Source: Candidatus Acidiferrales bacterium
Lineage (GTDB): Bacteria > Acidobacteriota > Terriglobia > Acidiferrales > UBA7541
Assembly (NCBI GenBank): GCA_030044295.1
Contig: JASHWB010000324.1
Coordinates: 1-22,763, forward strand
Reading direction: 5' to 3'
DNA length: 22,763 nt
Part shown: positions 16,435 through 22,763 of the stretch, in pieces
Layout: each line of letters opens with the position of its first letter
Numbering within the stretch: position 1 is the stretch's first letter
Program-made: the position numbers and the translations under genes
The notes under the pieces: model-generated
The model's input: only the letters and a program-made list of their open reading frames with translations
What the model was told of the DNA's origin: nothing
Databases searched by the model: none

Positions 16435-18429
16435 ATGCGTGCACTGAAACGAATTCGGGAAGTCTCTGTCCGTCTCGACACTTCGGTTGAGACTCTGCTC
16501 GCGGAATTCTCTGCCACGGCGATGGATCTTGACCCTTCCGTTGGAATCCAAGAATTTGCCCGCCGATTGACCGGCCGCGCGGCGGAATTTTTCGACGCTC
16601 AGGGCAGCGCCTTGGCCTTGCACAACGGATCCGCCTGGCAATTGGCGAGCGCACATGGTGTGAGTATTCGCCGCTGGAATGATGCTACGCGGAACGCGTT
16701 GGCCGCTGCGATGGGCGACTATTCCGGCAAGCTCGCAGCGCACGGCTCGCCGCTCACTTCGTCGATCAGTTTCGGTAGGGAACTATCGGACGCGCTCGGT
16801 TGGCGCACTGCGCGCGTCGTGCGCCTAGCGCGAACCGACGGGGAATTGTTAGGAGTTTTGGCGATCGCGGATCCGAACCGGGATCTGTCTTCCGCGGAAG
16901 AACGATTTTGGGCGATGCTTGCCGCACATGCTTCGGTATCCCTTGAAAATGTACGGCTTATTTCTCGTCTTGAGCAGTCCCGCAAACAATGGGTTGAGGA
17001 TGTCGATGCGATTTCGGATTTTATCCTCGTACATGATGCTGCCAGCCGAGTGCTGCGGCTGAATCGTGCCCTCGCGGATCTTTTGAAAGTACAGCCTGCG
17101 GATGCTGTCGGCCGGAACGTGAGCGAGCTTGGTATTTTGGGAGCGCCTGTTCGGCCGGGCTATTGCCCGTTCTGCCGAAACGGAGTGGCAGCGCGTGGAG
17201 AACTTGTTATCGGAGGAGATTCCCGGTCCTACGTGGTTGACACTTCGCGGATACAGCGGACTCCGGAAGGAAACGTCCGAACCGTTCATGTACTGAAGGA
17301 CATCACCGACCGTCGCGAAGCAGAACGGCGCTATCGCCGCGAGTGGGATTTCAACCGGAACATCCTGAACAATACGCACAGCATGATTCTGGTGCTGGAT
17401 ACCGCGGGCCTGGTCAGTTTCGCAAACCGCCGCTGCTCTGAGCTCGGATACTCCGAGCAGGACCTCCTCGGGCGCCCTTTGATGGAAATGATTCCGTCAG
17501 CCCGGCGCCCGGGCCTTGCGCAGGCCGTTGAACGGGCGCTAAACGGAGTCGCAATCGAGAGCTTTGACATTCCCGTTCTCCGCTCTAGCCGGGCAAACGG
17601 CCAATTCTCGATCAGCCTCAGCCCTATGCGCGATGACGACGGCGAGATCACCAGCGTGGTCGCGGTAATGACCGACGTGACGGATTCCGCCGACCTGCAC
17701 GCAAAACTGCGCCACACGGAAAAAATGGCTGCCCTTGGACAACTTGTTTCCGGCGTGGCGCACGAGGTAAACAATCCTCTTGCCGCAATCGTCGGTTTCG
17801 CGGATTTGCTGCTGGAAAACCCTTCGCTTTCCGACGAAATCAAGGAGGATCTCGGGGTCATTCTCAAGGAAGCAGAGCGCACGCGGCAAATCGTCCAAAA
17901 TCTTCTGAGCTTTGCGCGAGAAATGCCTGCGATGCGCGAACCGGTGCGCGTGAATGCAGTCGTTCAGCAGACTCTGAAACTGCGATCGTACGACCTTTCG
18001 AGCCATGGAGTCGACGTGCTCGAAAACTATGCGAACGAGCTGCCGCTTGTTGTCGGAGATCCCCATGAGCTCCAGCAAGTATTTCTGAATATTTTGAATA
18101 ACGCATACGATGCCATCCAGGAAGTACGCCGCCGAGGCAAGATCGAAATCACCACGCTTCGCAACAACGGGCACGTGGAAATCACCTTTCGCGATAACGG
18201 CCCAGGCATCCGCCATCCCGAGCGCATTTTTGATCCGTTCTACACCACCAAAGAAGTGGGTAAAGGCACGGGACTAGGCCTGAGCATCTGCTACGGCATC
18301 ATTCGTGCCCATCGTGGCGAGATCAGTGCGGAAAACAATTCAGACGGCGTCGGCTGCACGTTCCGGGTCCGGCTTCCGGCGGCACCGGAAGCGATCGTAT
18401 CGTCGGCCGGCGCGGAGACCCGCCCGTGA
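16435..18429 (+). CDS. Soluble sensor histidine kinase, GAF-PAS-PAS-HisKA-HATPase (NtrB-like)
   Basis: The 664-aa protein has no transmembrane segment. A GAF-like domain (about 35-190; VRLARTDGELLGVLAIADP) is followed by PAS1 (about 195-300), which carries a CPFC pair (Cys244, Cys247). PAS2 (about 305-425) has ILNNTHSMILVLDTAG and MTDVTD. HisKA has His443 in VSGVAHEVNNPLAAIVG. The HATPase domain (about 540-650) has Asn556 (NILNNAYDAI), DNGPG (587-591), FDPFYTTK and GKGTGLGLS. It autophosphorylates and should pass phosphate to the receivers encoded immediately downstream. The HEVNNPL motif and the C-terminal layout are those of NtrB/FlrB-type kinases. There is no ribosome binding site at ATG 16435, so the start is less sure. 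The stop overlaps the next gene as GTGA. Confidence 0.92.
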   Translation: MRALKRIREVSVRLDTSVETLLAEFSATAMDLDPSVGIQEFARRLTGRAAEFFDAQGSALALHNGSAWQLASAHGVSIRRWNDATRNALAAAMGDYSGKLAAHGSPLTSSISFGRELSDALGWRTARVVRLARTDGELLGVLAIADPNRDLSSAEERFWAMLAAHASVSLENVRLISRLEQSRKQWVEDVDAISDFILVHDAASRVLRLNRALADLLKVQPADAVGRNVSELGILGAPVRPGYCPFCRNGVAARGELVIGGDSRSYVVDTSRIQRTPEGNVRTVHVLKDITDRREAERRYRREWDFNRNILNNTHSMILVLDTAGLVSFANRRCSELGYSEQDLLGRPLMEMIPSARRPGLAQAVERALNGVAIESFDIPVLRSSRANGQFSISLSPMRDDDGEITSVVAVMTDVTDSADLHAKLRHTEKMAALGQLVSGVAHEVNNPLAAIVGFADLLLENPSLSDEIKEDLGVILKEAERTRQIVQNLLSFAREMPAMREPVRVNAVVQQTLKLRSYDLSSHGVDVLENYANELPLVVGDPHELQQVFLNILNNAYDAIQEVRRRGKIEITTLRNNGHVEITFRDNGPGIRHPERIFDPFYTTKEVGKGTGLGLSICYGIIRAHRGEISAENNSDGVGCTFRVRLPAAPEAIVSSAGAETRP

Positions 18430-18824
18430 ACAGGCCGCTCGATGCACAATTCCAGCCTCCGATCCTGGTCATCGAAGACGAGGCTTCGGTCGCTGGTTTT
18501 CTGCGCACCGCACTCGAGCGGCGTGGATACGATGTGGTCGTTTCGGCCTCTGCCGCGGACGGCTTGCGATTGCTCGCGTCTTGCGAATTCCGGGGCGTCA
18601 TTTCGGACGTCCGGACGCCCGGGGCCATCAGCGGCGCCGAGGTGCAGGAGTGGCTTCAGCGGCATCGGCCGGGGCTCGCGGAGCGATTTGTTTTTATCAC
18701 GGGCGATATGGCTAGCGCGGAAACGGCATCTCTGGTCGCGCAAGCGGGGACGCCTTGCATCGAAAAGCCCTTTCGTCTGCGGCAGCTTTTATCGACCGTC
18801 GAAGGAACCATAGGCAAACCATGA
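18426..18824 (+). CDS. Stand-alone response regulator receiver domain
   Basis: The 132-aa protein starts with GTG, overlapping the kinase stop, and ends overlapping the NtrC-type gene (ATGA). It has a single receiver with the acidic cluster at 17-19 (VIEDEA), phosphoacceptor Asp61 (VISDVRTPG), Thr92 (FITGDM) and Lys114 (IEKPF). No output domain is present. Wedged between a kinase and an NtrC-type regulator, it is likely a second phosphate acceptor, acting as a competitor, sink or link to another target. The loop after Asp61 (RTPGAISG) is typical of receivers found as hybrid-kinase tails, so it may have arisen by splitting of a hybrid kinase; that is inference. Confidence 0.9.
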   Translation: MNRPLDAQFQPPILVIEDEASVAGFLRTALERRGYDVVVSASAADGLRLLASCEFRGVISDVRTPGAISGAEVQEWLQRHRPGLAERFVFITGDMASAETASLVAQAGTPCIEKPFRLRQLLSTVEGTIGKP

Positions 18825-20221
18825 AACAGGAATTGCAGCCGCATCTTCTTATTGTCGACGACGAACAGAGCATCCGGCGCCTCTGCGTCACCGTGGGCCA
18901 GGCGCTGAACTTTTCCTGCGCCGAGGCGGAAACAGCAGAGGGGGCGCTGGCGGCCGCGGAAACCGAGCCCCCGGATATCATTCTCACTGACCTCAAACTT
19001 CCCGGACAATCGGGAACCGATTTGCTCCGCAAGATGAAGGACCTTTCTCCGCGTGTGGAAATCGCGATTATGACCGGCCACGGATCGATCGAATCGGCAG
19101 TCGAGACGATGCGCGAGGGCGCGTACGACTACATCGAAAAACCGTTTCGTGTGGAGCGATTGCGGCAGCTATTGCAGCGCATGGCCGAAAAAGTCCGGCT
19201 GGTCAACGAGAATCAGTTTCTGCGTGAACGCGTAAGCGCCGAGACGGAACTCGACGGAATCGTGGGCACGTCTGCAAAGGTTCAAGACGTGCTACGGATG
19301 GTTTCGCGTCTCAAGGACACGCGAACGCCGGTACTGATCGCTGGCGAAAGCGGCACCGGAAAAGAATTAGTCGCGCGCGCCATTCACTTTCGCGGATCCC
19401 TAGCGAGAATGCCGTTTATCGCAGTCGATTGCGGCGCGCTGGTGCCGACCTTGATGGAAAGCGAGCTCTTCGGCCACGAAAAAGGATCGTTCACCGGCGC
19501 CCTTCGTGCGAAAGCGGGCCTTTTCCAGGCGGCCAATGGCGGGACGATTTTCCTGGACGAAATCGGCGAGCTGCCGCTGGAGATGCAGGCGAAACTGCTT
19601 CGAGTGCTGCAGGAGAAAGAAGTTCGTCCAGTAGGCAGCAACGAGAAAGTTGCTGTCGATACTCGTGTCATCGCGGCCACAAATCGAGATCTGGAAGCCG
19701 CATACCGCGCCGGAACCTTTCGCAAAGATCTTTATTTCCGGCTTAATGTCGTAACTGTCCATCTGCCGAGCTTGCGCGAGCGGCGCTCCGATATCCCGCA
19801 ACTGGCGCACTGTTTTCTCGACCGCTATGCTGCCGGCGAGAACGTTCAGATCGCTCCTGCCGTTATGAAAGCTTTCCTTCAATACGACTGGCCCGGTAAC
19901 GTGCGTGAACTGGAGAATTGCATCGCTCGCGCCGTTGCGCTCGGAGATCATCGAGCGATTGAGCTGGCCGATCTTCCTCCTACGATACGCAGTGCGCGTG
20001 ATGCCGAAACATCGCCGCAAGACGCCACCGAACTTTCAACGACTGCCCTGGCCGATTTGGAGCGCATGACAATTCTGCGGGTTTTCGAACAAGCCGGGGG
20101 CGACAAGGCGGTCGCTGGCAGAATGCTAGGCATCAGCCGAGCCACTCTGTACCGTCGCCTGAAGCGCTACAACATACCGCTGCGCGCCAGCCCAAAACAC
20201 GTCGTTGAGAACGTCAACTGA
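18821..20221 (+). CDS. NtrC-family sigma-54-dependent response regulator
   Basis: I chose ATG 18821, overlapping the previous stop (ATGA); a frame extending upstream to 18755 only runs into the preceding gene. The 466-aa product has a receiver (1-125; Asp12/Asp13, phosphoacceptor Asp57 in ILTDLKLPG, IEKPF), an AAA+ domain (about 145-380) and a C-terminal Fis-type helix-turn-helix (GDKAVAGRMLGISRATLYRRLKRY). The AAA+ domain has Walker A GESGTGKE (175-182), sigma-54-contacting loop GSFTGA (222-227; the common form is GAFTGA), Walker B TIFLDEIGEL, and an arginine-finger region around FRKDLYFRLNV. It is an enhancer-binding protein that uses ATP to open sigma-54 promoters. Two matching dyad plus -24/-12 pairs flank its operon on both sides, which makes them its likely targets. 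Confidence 0.95.
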   Translation: MKQELQPHLLIVDDEQSIRRLCVTVGQALNFSCAEAETAEGALAAAETEPPDIILTDLKLPGQSGTDLLRKMKDLSPRVEIAIMTGHGSIESAVETMREGAYDYIEKPFRVERLRQLLQRMAEKVRLVNENQFLRERVSAETELDGIVGTSAKVQDVLRMVSRLKDTRTPVLIAGESGTGKELVARAIHFRGSLARMPFIAVDCGALVPTLMESELFGHEKGSFTGALRAKAGLFQAANGGTIFLDEIGELPLEMQAKLLRVLQEKEVRPVGSNEKVAVDTRVIAATNRDLEAAYRAGTFRKDLYFRLNVVTVHLPSLRERRSDIPQLAHCFLDRYAAGENVQIAPAVMKAFLQYDWPGNVRELENCIARAVALGDHRAIELADLPPTIRSARDAETSPQDATELSTTALADLERMTILRVFEQAGGDKAVAGRMLGISRATLYRRLKRYNIPLRASPKHVVENVN

Positions 20222-20263
20222 GCGCCGAGCGCACTTAATTCCCCCGCTACCCTGTGGGCTCCC

Positions 20264-20286
20264 AGCCGGTCCGGCTCTGAGATTTT
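20264..20286 (+). terminator. Weak candidate terminator after the NtrC-type gene
   Basis: AGCCGG-T-CCGGCT (20264-20276) is a perfect 6-bp palindrome around one base, forming a short hairpin. GATTTT ends at 20286. The T-run is short and spaced away from the stem, and it merges with the dyad site that follows. Confidence 0.3.
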
Positions 20287-20303
20287 CGTATCAGGCTGAG
20301 ACG
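20287..20303. promoter_or_regulatory. Dyad enhancer-like site B (candidate NtrC-type activator binding site)
   Basis: CGTATCAGGCTGAGACG is a 17-bp dyad with 7 of 8 pairs matching; its single mismatch is at a different place from that of site A, so together they suggest the ideal CGTCTCAG-N-CTGAGACG. TTTT precedes it, as in site A. Its centre lies about 116 bp upstream of the inferred sigma-54 start near 20411. A possible extra half-site CTGAGA is at 20277-20282. Confidence 0.65.
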
Positions 20304-20383
20304 CGCCGTCTTCGCCAGTCAATCCTGCGGCTCCCTAACCCCCTATAAAACCTCGGTTTACACGCACTCGCCTCGCCCCGTTT

Positions 20384-20400
20384 TTGGCGTCACTCGTGCA
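20384..20400 (+). promoter_or_regulatory. Sigma-54 (-24/-12) promoter for the PilZ-like gene operon
   Basis: TTGGCGTCACTCGTGCA has the GG-N10-GC core (GG 20386-20387, GC 20398-20399). It differs from the site at 16140-16156 at only two of the 16 bases following the first. It would start transcription near 20411, giving a leader of about 88 nt. I saw no clear riboswitch in the leader. Confidence 0.65.
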
Positions 20401-20498
20401 AGCCTCCCCCCTGGGTCGAGAGTTCCGGGTGTCCGTAATCTGCCCTCCGGTGAATTCTTAAGACGCGGACCCCGAAGTCGCACGAAAAGGGAAGCCCT

Positions 20499-20852
20499 GT
20501 GTTAAGTAGCCAAACAAATTTAGTATCGGCGCGGACCACAGAGACTTGCGTCGAACGCCTCTCGCGTCTCTTTCCCAACGCATTGCCGGTGCGAATCCCG
20601 GTGAAGATCGAACAGTTGCCAGGCGGGAGTTCGCGGCTGCATGAGCGCACGGTGATCGAGTTTGGAACCGCTCGGGAAGTGCTCTTCGCCTCAAATTTGC
20701 CTCTCGAGTTTGAAGATCGCCTGCGAGTCGTAAATTCGGATGGCTCGCTCGACGCGCAAGCCATGGTCGTGGCCGTCCGGTATCACAACGGCAGCAAGGC
20801 TGTGGCAGCGCGGTTCGTGAACAACGTGGAGAACTGGATCATCAAACCATGA
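20499..20852 (+). CDS. Small PilZ-like protein lacking the cyclic-di-GMP arginine motif
   Basis: The 117-aa product starts at GTG 20499 with AAGGG about 7 nt upstream; the in-frame stop at 20451-20453 excludes a longer form. The pattern of short strands (VRIPVKIEQLP, RTVIEFGTAREVLFAS, LEFEDRLRVVNSDGS, AQAMVVAVRYHNGSKAVAARF) suggests a PilZ-type beta-barrel. The RxxxR and (D/N)xSxxG motifs needed for cyclic-di-GMP binding are not seen. It could be a degenerate PilZ adaptor; the family assignment is tentative. It overlaps the next gene as ATGA and follows a sigma-54-type promoter. Confidence 0.7.
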   Translation: MLSSQTNLVSARTTETCVERLSRLFPNALPVRIPVKIEQLPGGSSRLHERTVIEFGTAREVLFASNLPLEFEDRLRVVNSDGSLDAQAMVVAVRYHNGSKAVAARFVNNVENWIIKP

Positions 20853-22438
20853 CCTCGAAAACGACAAACGCATCCACGAAGACCGCGGCACCCTCCAAAA
20901 CGCAGGCGGCCGACACCCAGAGCCCTGAACAGCTCGCATCGCACTGGGAGGAAGCGCGGCTAACGTATCCGATCTACTCCGCTCTGGCAACGCAGTTTGA
21001 TCTTGCCCCTCTGCCGTATCGGGACGGCGAATTGCCTCCTGCGCGGCCGACGCGCGCGATTTTTGAAAGGCACCTGAGGTGGACGGAAGCAGTCGACGAA
21101 AAGGTTCTTGCATACCAGTTGCGTCAAATTCCTCCGTCCATTCTCAATGCCAGTGAAGAGAGTTTACGCTCGCTCGTTCGCCGCCATCTGCGCAGACCGC
21201 ATAAGACGAGCGCCGACCGCGACAAGATCGATCTGCTTCTCGTGCAGTATTTCGCCATGCGGACGACCGAGGACATGCTTCACAAAGAGGTCACGCTGGC
21301 GGATGTCGCGCGCGTGTTGCAGCCCGTGCTTTCAGAGGCCGATGCAACTCCCCTCGACTGGTGCGAGCCCCTCGAAAAAATCCTCGAACGGGCGCGGAAC
21401 TGTCACAGTTTGCGCGAACTGATGGAAGACGGCCTGCTCGAGCAGGGGCGTCTCTTGAAGGACTCGGCTGGGCCGATGTTCTACGATCCGGCGGCGCTCG
21501 TCGCGTTCTGCCGCTTCAATTTTCTCGTGCGTCGCGCATTTATTCGAATGCTGCACGCTGATTTGAAAGCCGTGCACGACGCGATTGAAGCACTGGAAGC
21601 GAAAGGCGTCAAAGCGGTGGATTGCCGCCGCGCCGGCTTTTCCGCTGCGGAAACTACGATCGAGCTACGTCACTTTTGCGAGAACTGGCGCCAGCCATTT
21701 CAGAAAGACTACACGCAAAGCTCTGTTACGCGCGCCTTCGAGCAGCTTCTGGCCGTCCGCGCCGATCTTGAGGAGGCGCTAGGGACGAAGCCGCAACCCC
21801 ACGAACCGGCCGCAGCAGGGCCGGTATCGAAAGCTCAACAATCCGCCGCTCCTACGATGGCAACGGTTTCCGCGCAACCCAAAGCAAAGGGTTCCAATCC
21901 CGCGGCAAATGTCTCGGCGCAACCGAAACAGCCGGCTGAGACCGTCTCGAAAGGCTCGAAAGCGCCATCGAAGGCCGCGGCGCAAACTCCGACAAGACCG
22001 GCAAGCGACGCGCCAGTCGCATCCAGCAATGTAGCCGATGCGGAAAAATGCATGGAAGCGATTTGGGAACAGCTCATCGCCGTTCCACCCTCGCGAGGTC
22101 GCTCCATGTCCACGGTCGTCTTGCAGGATACGAAAGTGCTGCTTTCTTCGTGGGAAGTTTCCGCGTTCGTGGCCGAAGGTGGCCAGGAAGCTGAGGATCT
22201 GCGCCGCGCCGTTACCGCGCGCGCCATGCTCGCAGTGGCAACCGATCAGAAAAAGCGCTCCGGCAATGACGACGCGTTGAATGCCGCGCTGGCGCTCGCG
22301 CGCGACGAGGTTTCCTATTTTCAGGGCCGCGTGGAAGATGCAAAGAAATCCAAGAATACCGAAGCCGCGGTAAACCTCGGCATAAGCGCCAAGCGGTTGC
22401 TTTCATTCATCGAAGAGGCCGAAAAACTTCAATCATAG
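20849..22438 (+). CDS. Protein of unknown family, two helical regions joined by a low-complexity linker
   Basis: I do not recognise this 529-aa protein. It has a Thr/Ser/Lys/Ala-rich start (1-25) and a folded-looking, mostly helical region (about 28-312) with WEEARLTYPIYSALATQF, LHKEVTLADVARVLQP and FCRFNFLVRRAFIRML. A low-complexity linker rich in Ala, Pro, Lys and Ser follows (about 313-395, containing repeated SAQPK units). The C-terminal helical part (about 398-529) ends ISAKRLLSFIEEAEKLQS. It has no signal peptide or membrane segment, so it is probably cytoplasmic. The frame is certain from its length, its codon use and its ATGA overlap with the PilZ-like gene. From context it may be an output or scaffold protein of the same sigma-54-controlled set; that is inference only. 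Confidence 0.85.
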   Translation: MTSKTTNASTKTAAPSKTQAADTQSPEQLASHWEEARLTYPIYSALATQFDLAPLPYRDGELPPARPTRAIFERHLRWTEAVDEKVLAYQLRQIPPSILNASEESLRSLVRRHLRRPHKTSADRDKIDLLLVQYFAMRTTEDMLHKEVTLADVARVLQPVLSEADATPLDWCEPLEKILERARNCHSLRELMEDGLLEQGRLLKDSAGPMFYDPAALVAFCRFNFLVRRAFIRMLHADLKAVHDAIEALEAKGVKAVDCRRAGFSAAETTIELRHFCENWRQPFQKDYTQSSVTRAFEQLLAVRADLEEALGTKPQPHEPAAAGPVSKAQQSAAPTMATVSAQPKAKGSNPAANVSAQPKQPAETVSKGSKAPSKAAAQTPTRPASDAPVASSNVADAEKCMEAIWEQLIAVPPSRGRSMSTVVLQDTKVLLSSWEVSAFVAEGGQEAEDLRRAVTARAMLAVATDQKKRSGNDDALNAALALARDEVSYFQGRVEDAKKSKNTEAAVNLGISAKRLLSFIEEAEKLQS

Positions 22439-22460
22439 AAGGGTATGGTCAGGTGCGGTC

Positions 22461-22763
22461 TTGAACGATTCGAGCGTCGTAATCATTTCGGACGACCCAG
22501 AGTTCGCACGCACCCTCGCCGGGCGATGGCAGACCGAACGGCGCGCCCCTGAGATTACCGTCGCGACCAGCGACATCTGGCGGCCGGCCGGCGTTCCGGA
22601 GTGCGACCTTATGATCGTCGGCCCGGTGCGCGACCGCGACCGGTCGGCCGTGCTGCGCGCCGCCAGCGCCGCCGCTGGCACCCCCGTGGTTACGCTTTCA
22701 AACGACGACAAAGGGCTTTCTTCCCTTGCCGCACAACTCCCCAATTTAATCGTCGTGCCCCAA
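22461..22763 (+). CDS. Start of a gene with degenerate receiver-like N-terminal domain (3' end outside window)
   Basis: The frame is open from TTG 22461, with AGGT 6 nt upstream, to the end of the window (101 codons). The start reads LNDSSVVIISDDPEFARTL, like the first strand and acidic pair of a receiver (Asp11/Asp12). Where the phosphoacceptor Asp should be, the sequence is CDLMIVGPV with Gly54, so phosphorylation is unlikely. TPVVTLSND matches the next strand with a Thr/Ser. It is probably a pseudo-receiver domain in front of a further domain, possibly a kinase, that lies beyond the window. The gap from the previous stop is 22 bp, so co-transcription is likely. The start codon is the least certain part. 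Confidence 0.6.
   Translation, partial: MNDSSVVIISDDPEFARTLAGRWQTERRAPEITVATSDIWRPAGVPECDLMIVGPVRDRDRSAVLRAASAAAGTPVVTLSNDDKGLSSLAAQLPNLIVVPQ

Noticed and set aside
18755..18820. Upstream extension of the NtrC-type gene to ATG 18755
   Set aside because: The extension lies within the preceding receiver gene, and the receiver fold starts properly at ATG 18821 with an ATGA overlap.
20401..20498. GC-rich leader with CGAAAAGGGAAGCC considered as a cyclic-di-GMP (GEMM) or other riboswitch
   Set aside because: The conserved GEMM core and paired stems could not be found; only scattered short similarities. A covariance-model search would be needed to say more.
21934..21950. GGCTGAGACCGTCTCG resembling the dyad site
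   Set aside because: It lies inside the linker coding region of the 529-aa protein, the spacing differs from the two intergenic dyads, and no -24/-12 promoter follows.

Overview
The window looks like a chromosomal segment of a GC-rich Gram-negative bacterium, most likely an Acidobacteriota (Koribacter/Terriglobia-like). The reasons are a TonB-dependent receptor with an N-terminal carboxypeptidase-regulatory-like domain, exported TldD-type proteins, a very short TonB-C-terminal protein, PilZ-type proteins, and NtrC-type and chemosensory genes packed with 4-bp overlaps. This is an inference from protein style; no rRNA or other marker is present. I see no tRNA, rRNA, CRISPR array, insertion sequence or prophage gene.

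Layout: (1) 1-1029 (+), the end of a LigW/ACMSD-type amidohydrolase whose first few codons lie outside the window. (2) 1152-4645 (+), two overlapping exported TldD/PmbA-like genes; the first keeps the HExxxH metalloprotease motif and a late Cys, the second has lost both. (3) 4670-7012 (-), a full-length TonB-dependent receptor. (4) 7184-8077 (+), a PilZ / four-cysteine / PilZ protein. (5) 8074-16103 (-), a long chemosensory operon in transcription order: TonB-C-like secreted protein, methyl-accepting protein, CheW, CheR, CheA, CheB, CheY, CheX. The last five genes overlap head to tail by 4 bp. (6) 16435-20221 (+), a three-gene cassette: soluble GAF-PAS-PAS histidine kinase, stand-alone receiver, and NtrC-type sigma-54 activator. 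(7) 20499-22763 (+), a PilZ-like small protein, a 529-aa protein of unknown family, and the start of a gene with a degenerate receiver-like domain.

The main discovery candidate is regulatory. The kinase/receiver/NtrC cassette is flanked on both sides by the same two-part signal. One part is a near-perfect dyad of consensus CGTCTCAG-N-CTGAGACG (16305-16321 and 20287-20303), embedded in 21-bp blocks that agree at 19 positions. The other is a -24/-12 sigma-54-type promoter that reads TGGCRTCACYCGTGCA in both copies (16140-16156 on the minus strand, 20384-20400 on the plus strand). One promoter faces the TonB-like/MCP/che operon and sits 27 bp before its well-placed ribosome binding site. The other faces the PilZ-like/unknown/receiver-like genes. 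The simplest reading is a self-contained sigma-54 regulon in which the local NtrC-type protein activates its divergent chemosensory operon and its downstream gene set together. Myxococcus Che3/CrdA is a known precedent for pairing a chemosensory pathway with an NtrC-type regulator. No flagellar or pilus gene is in view, so the output of the pathway is not known.
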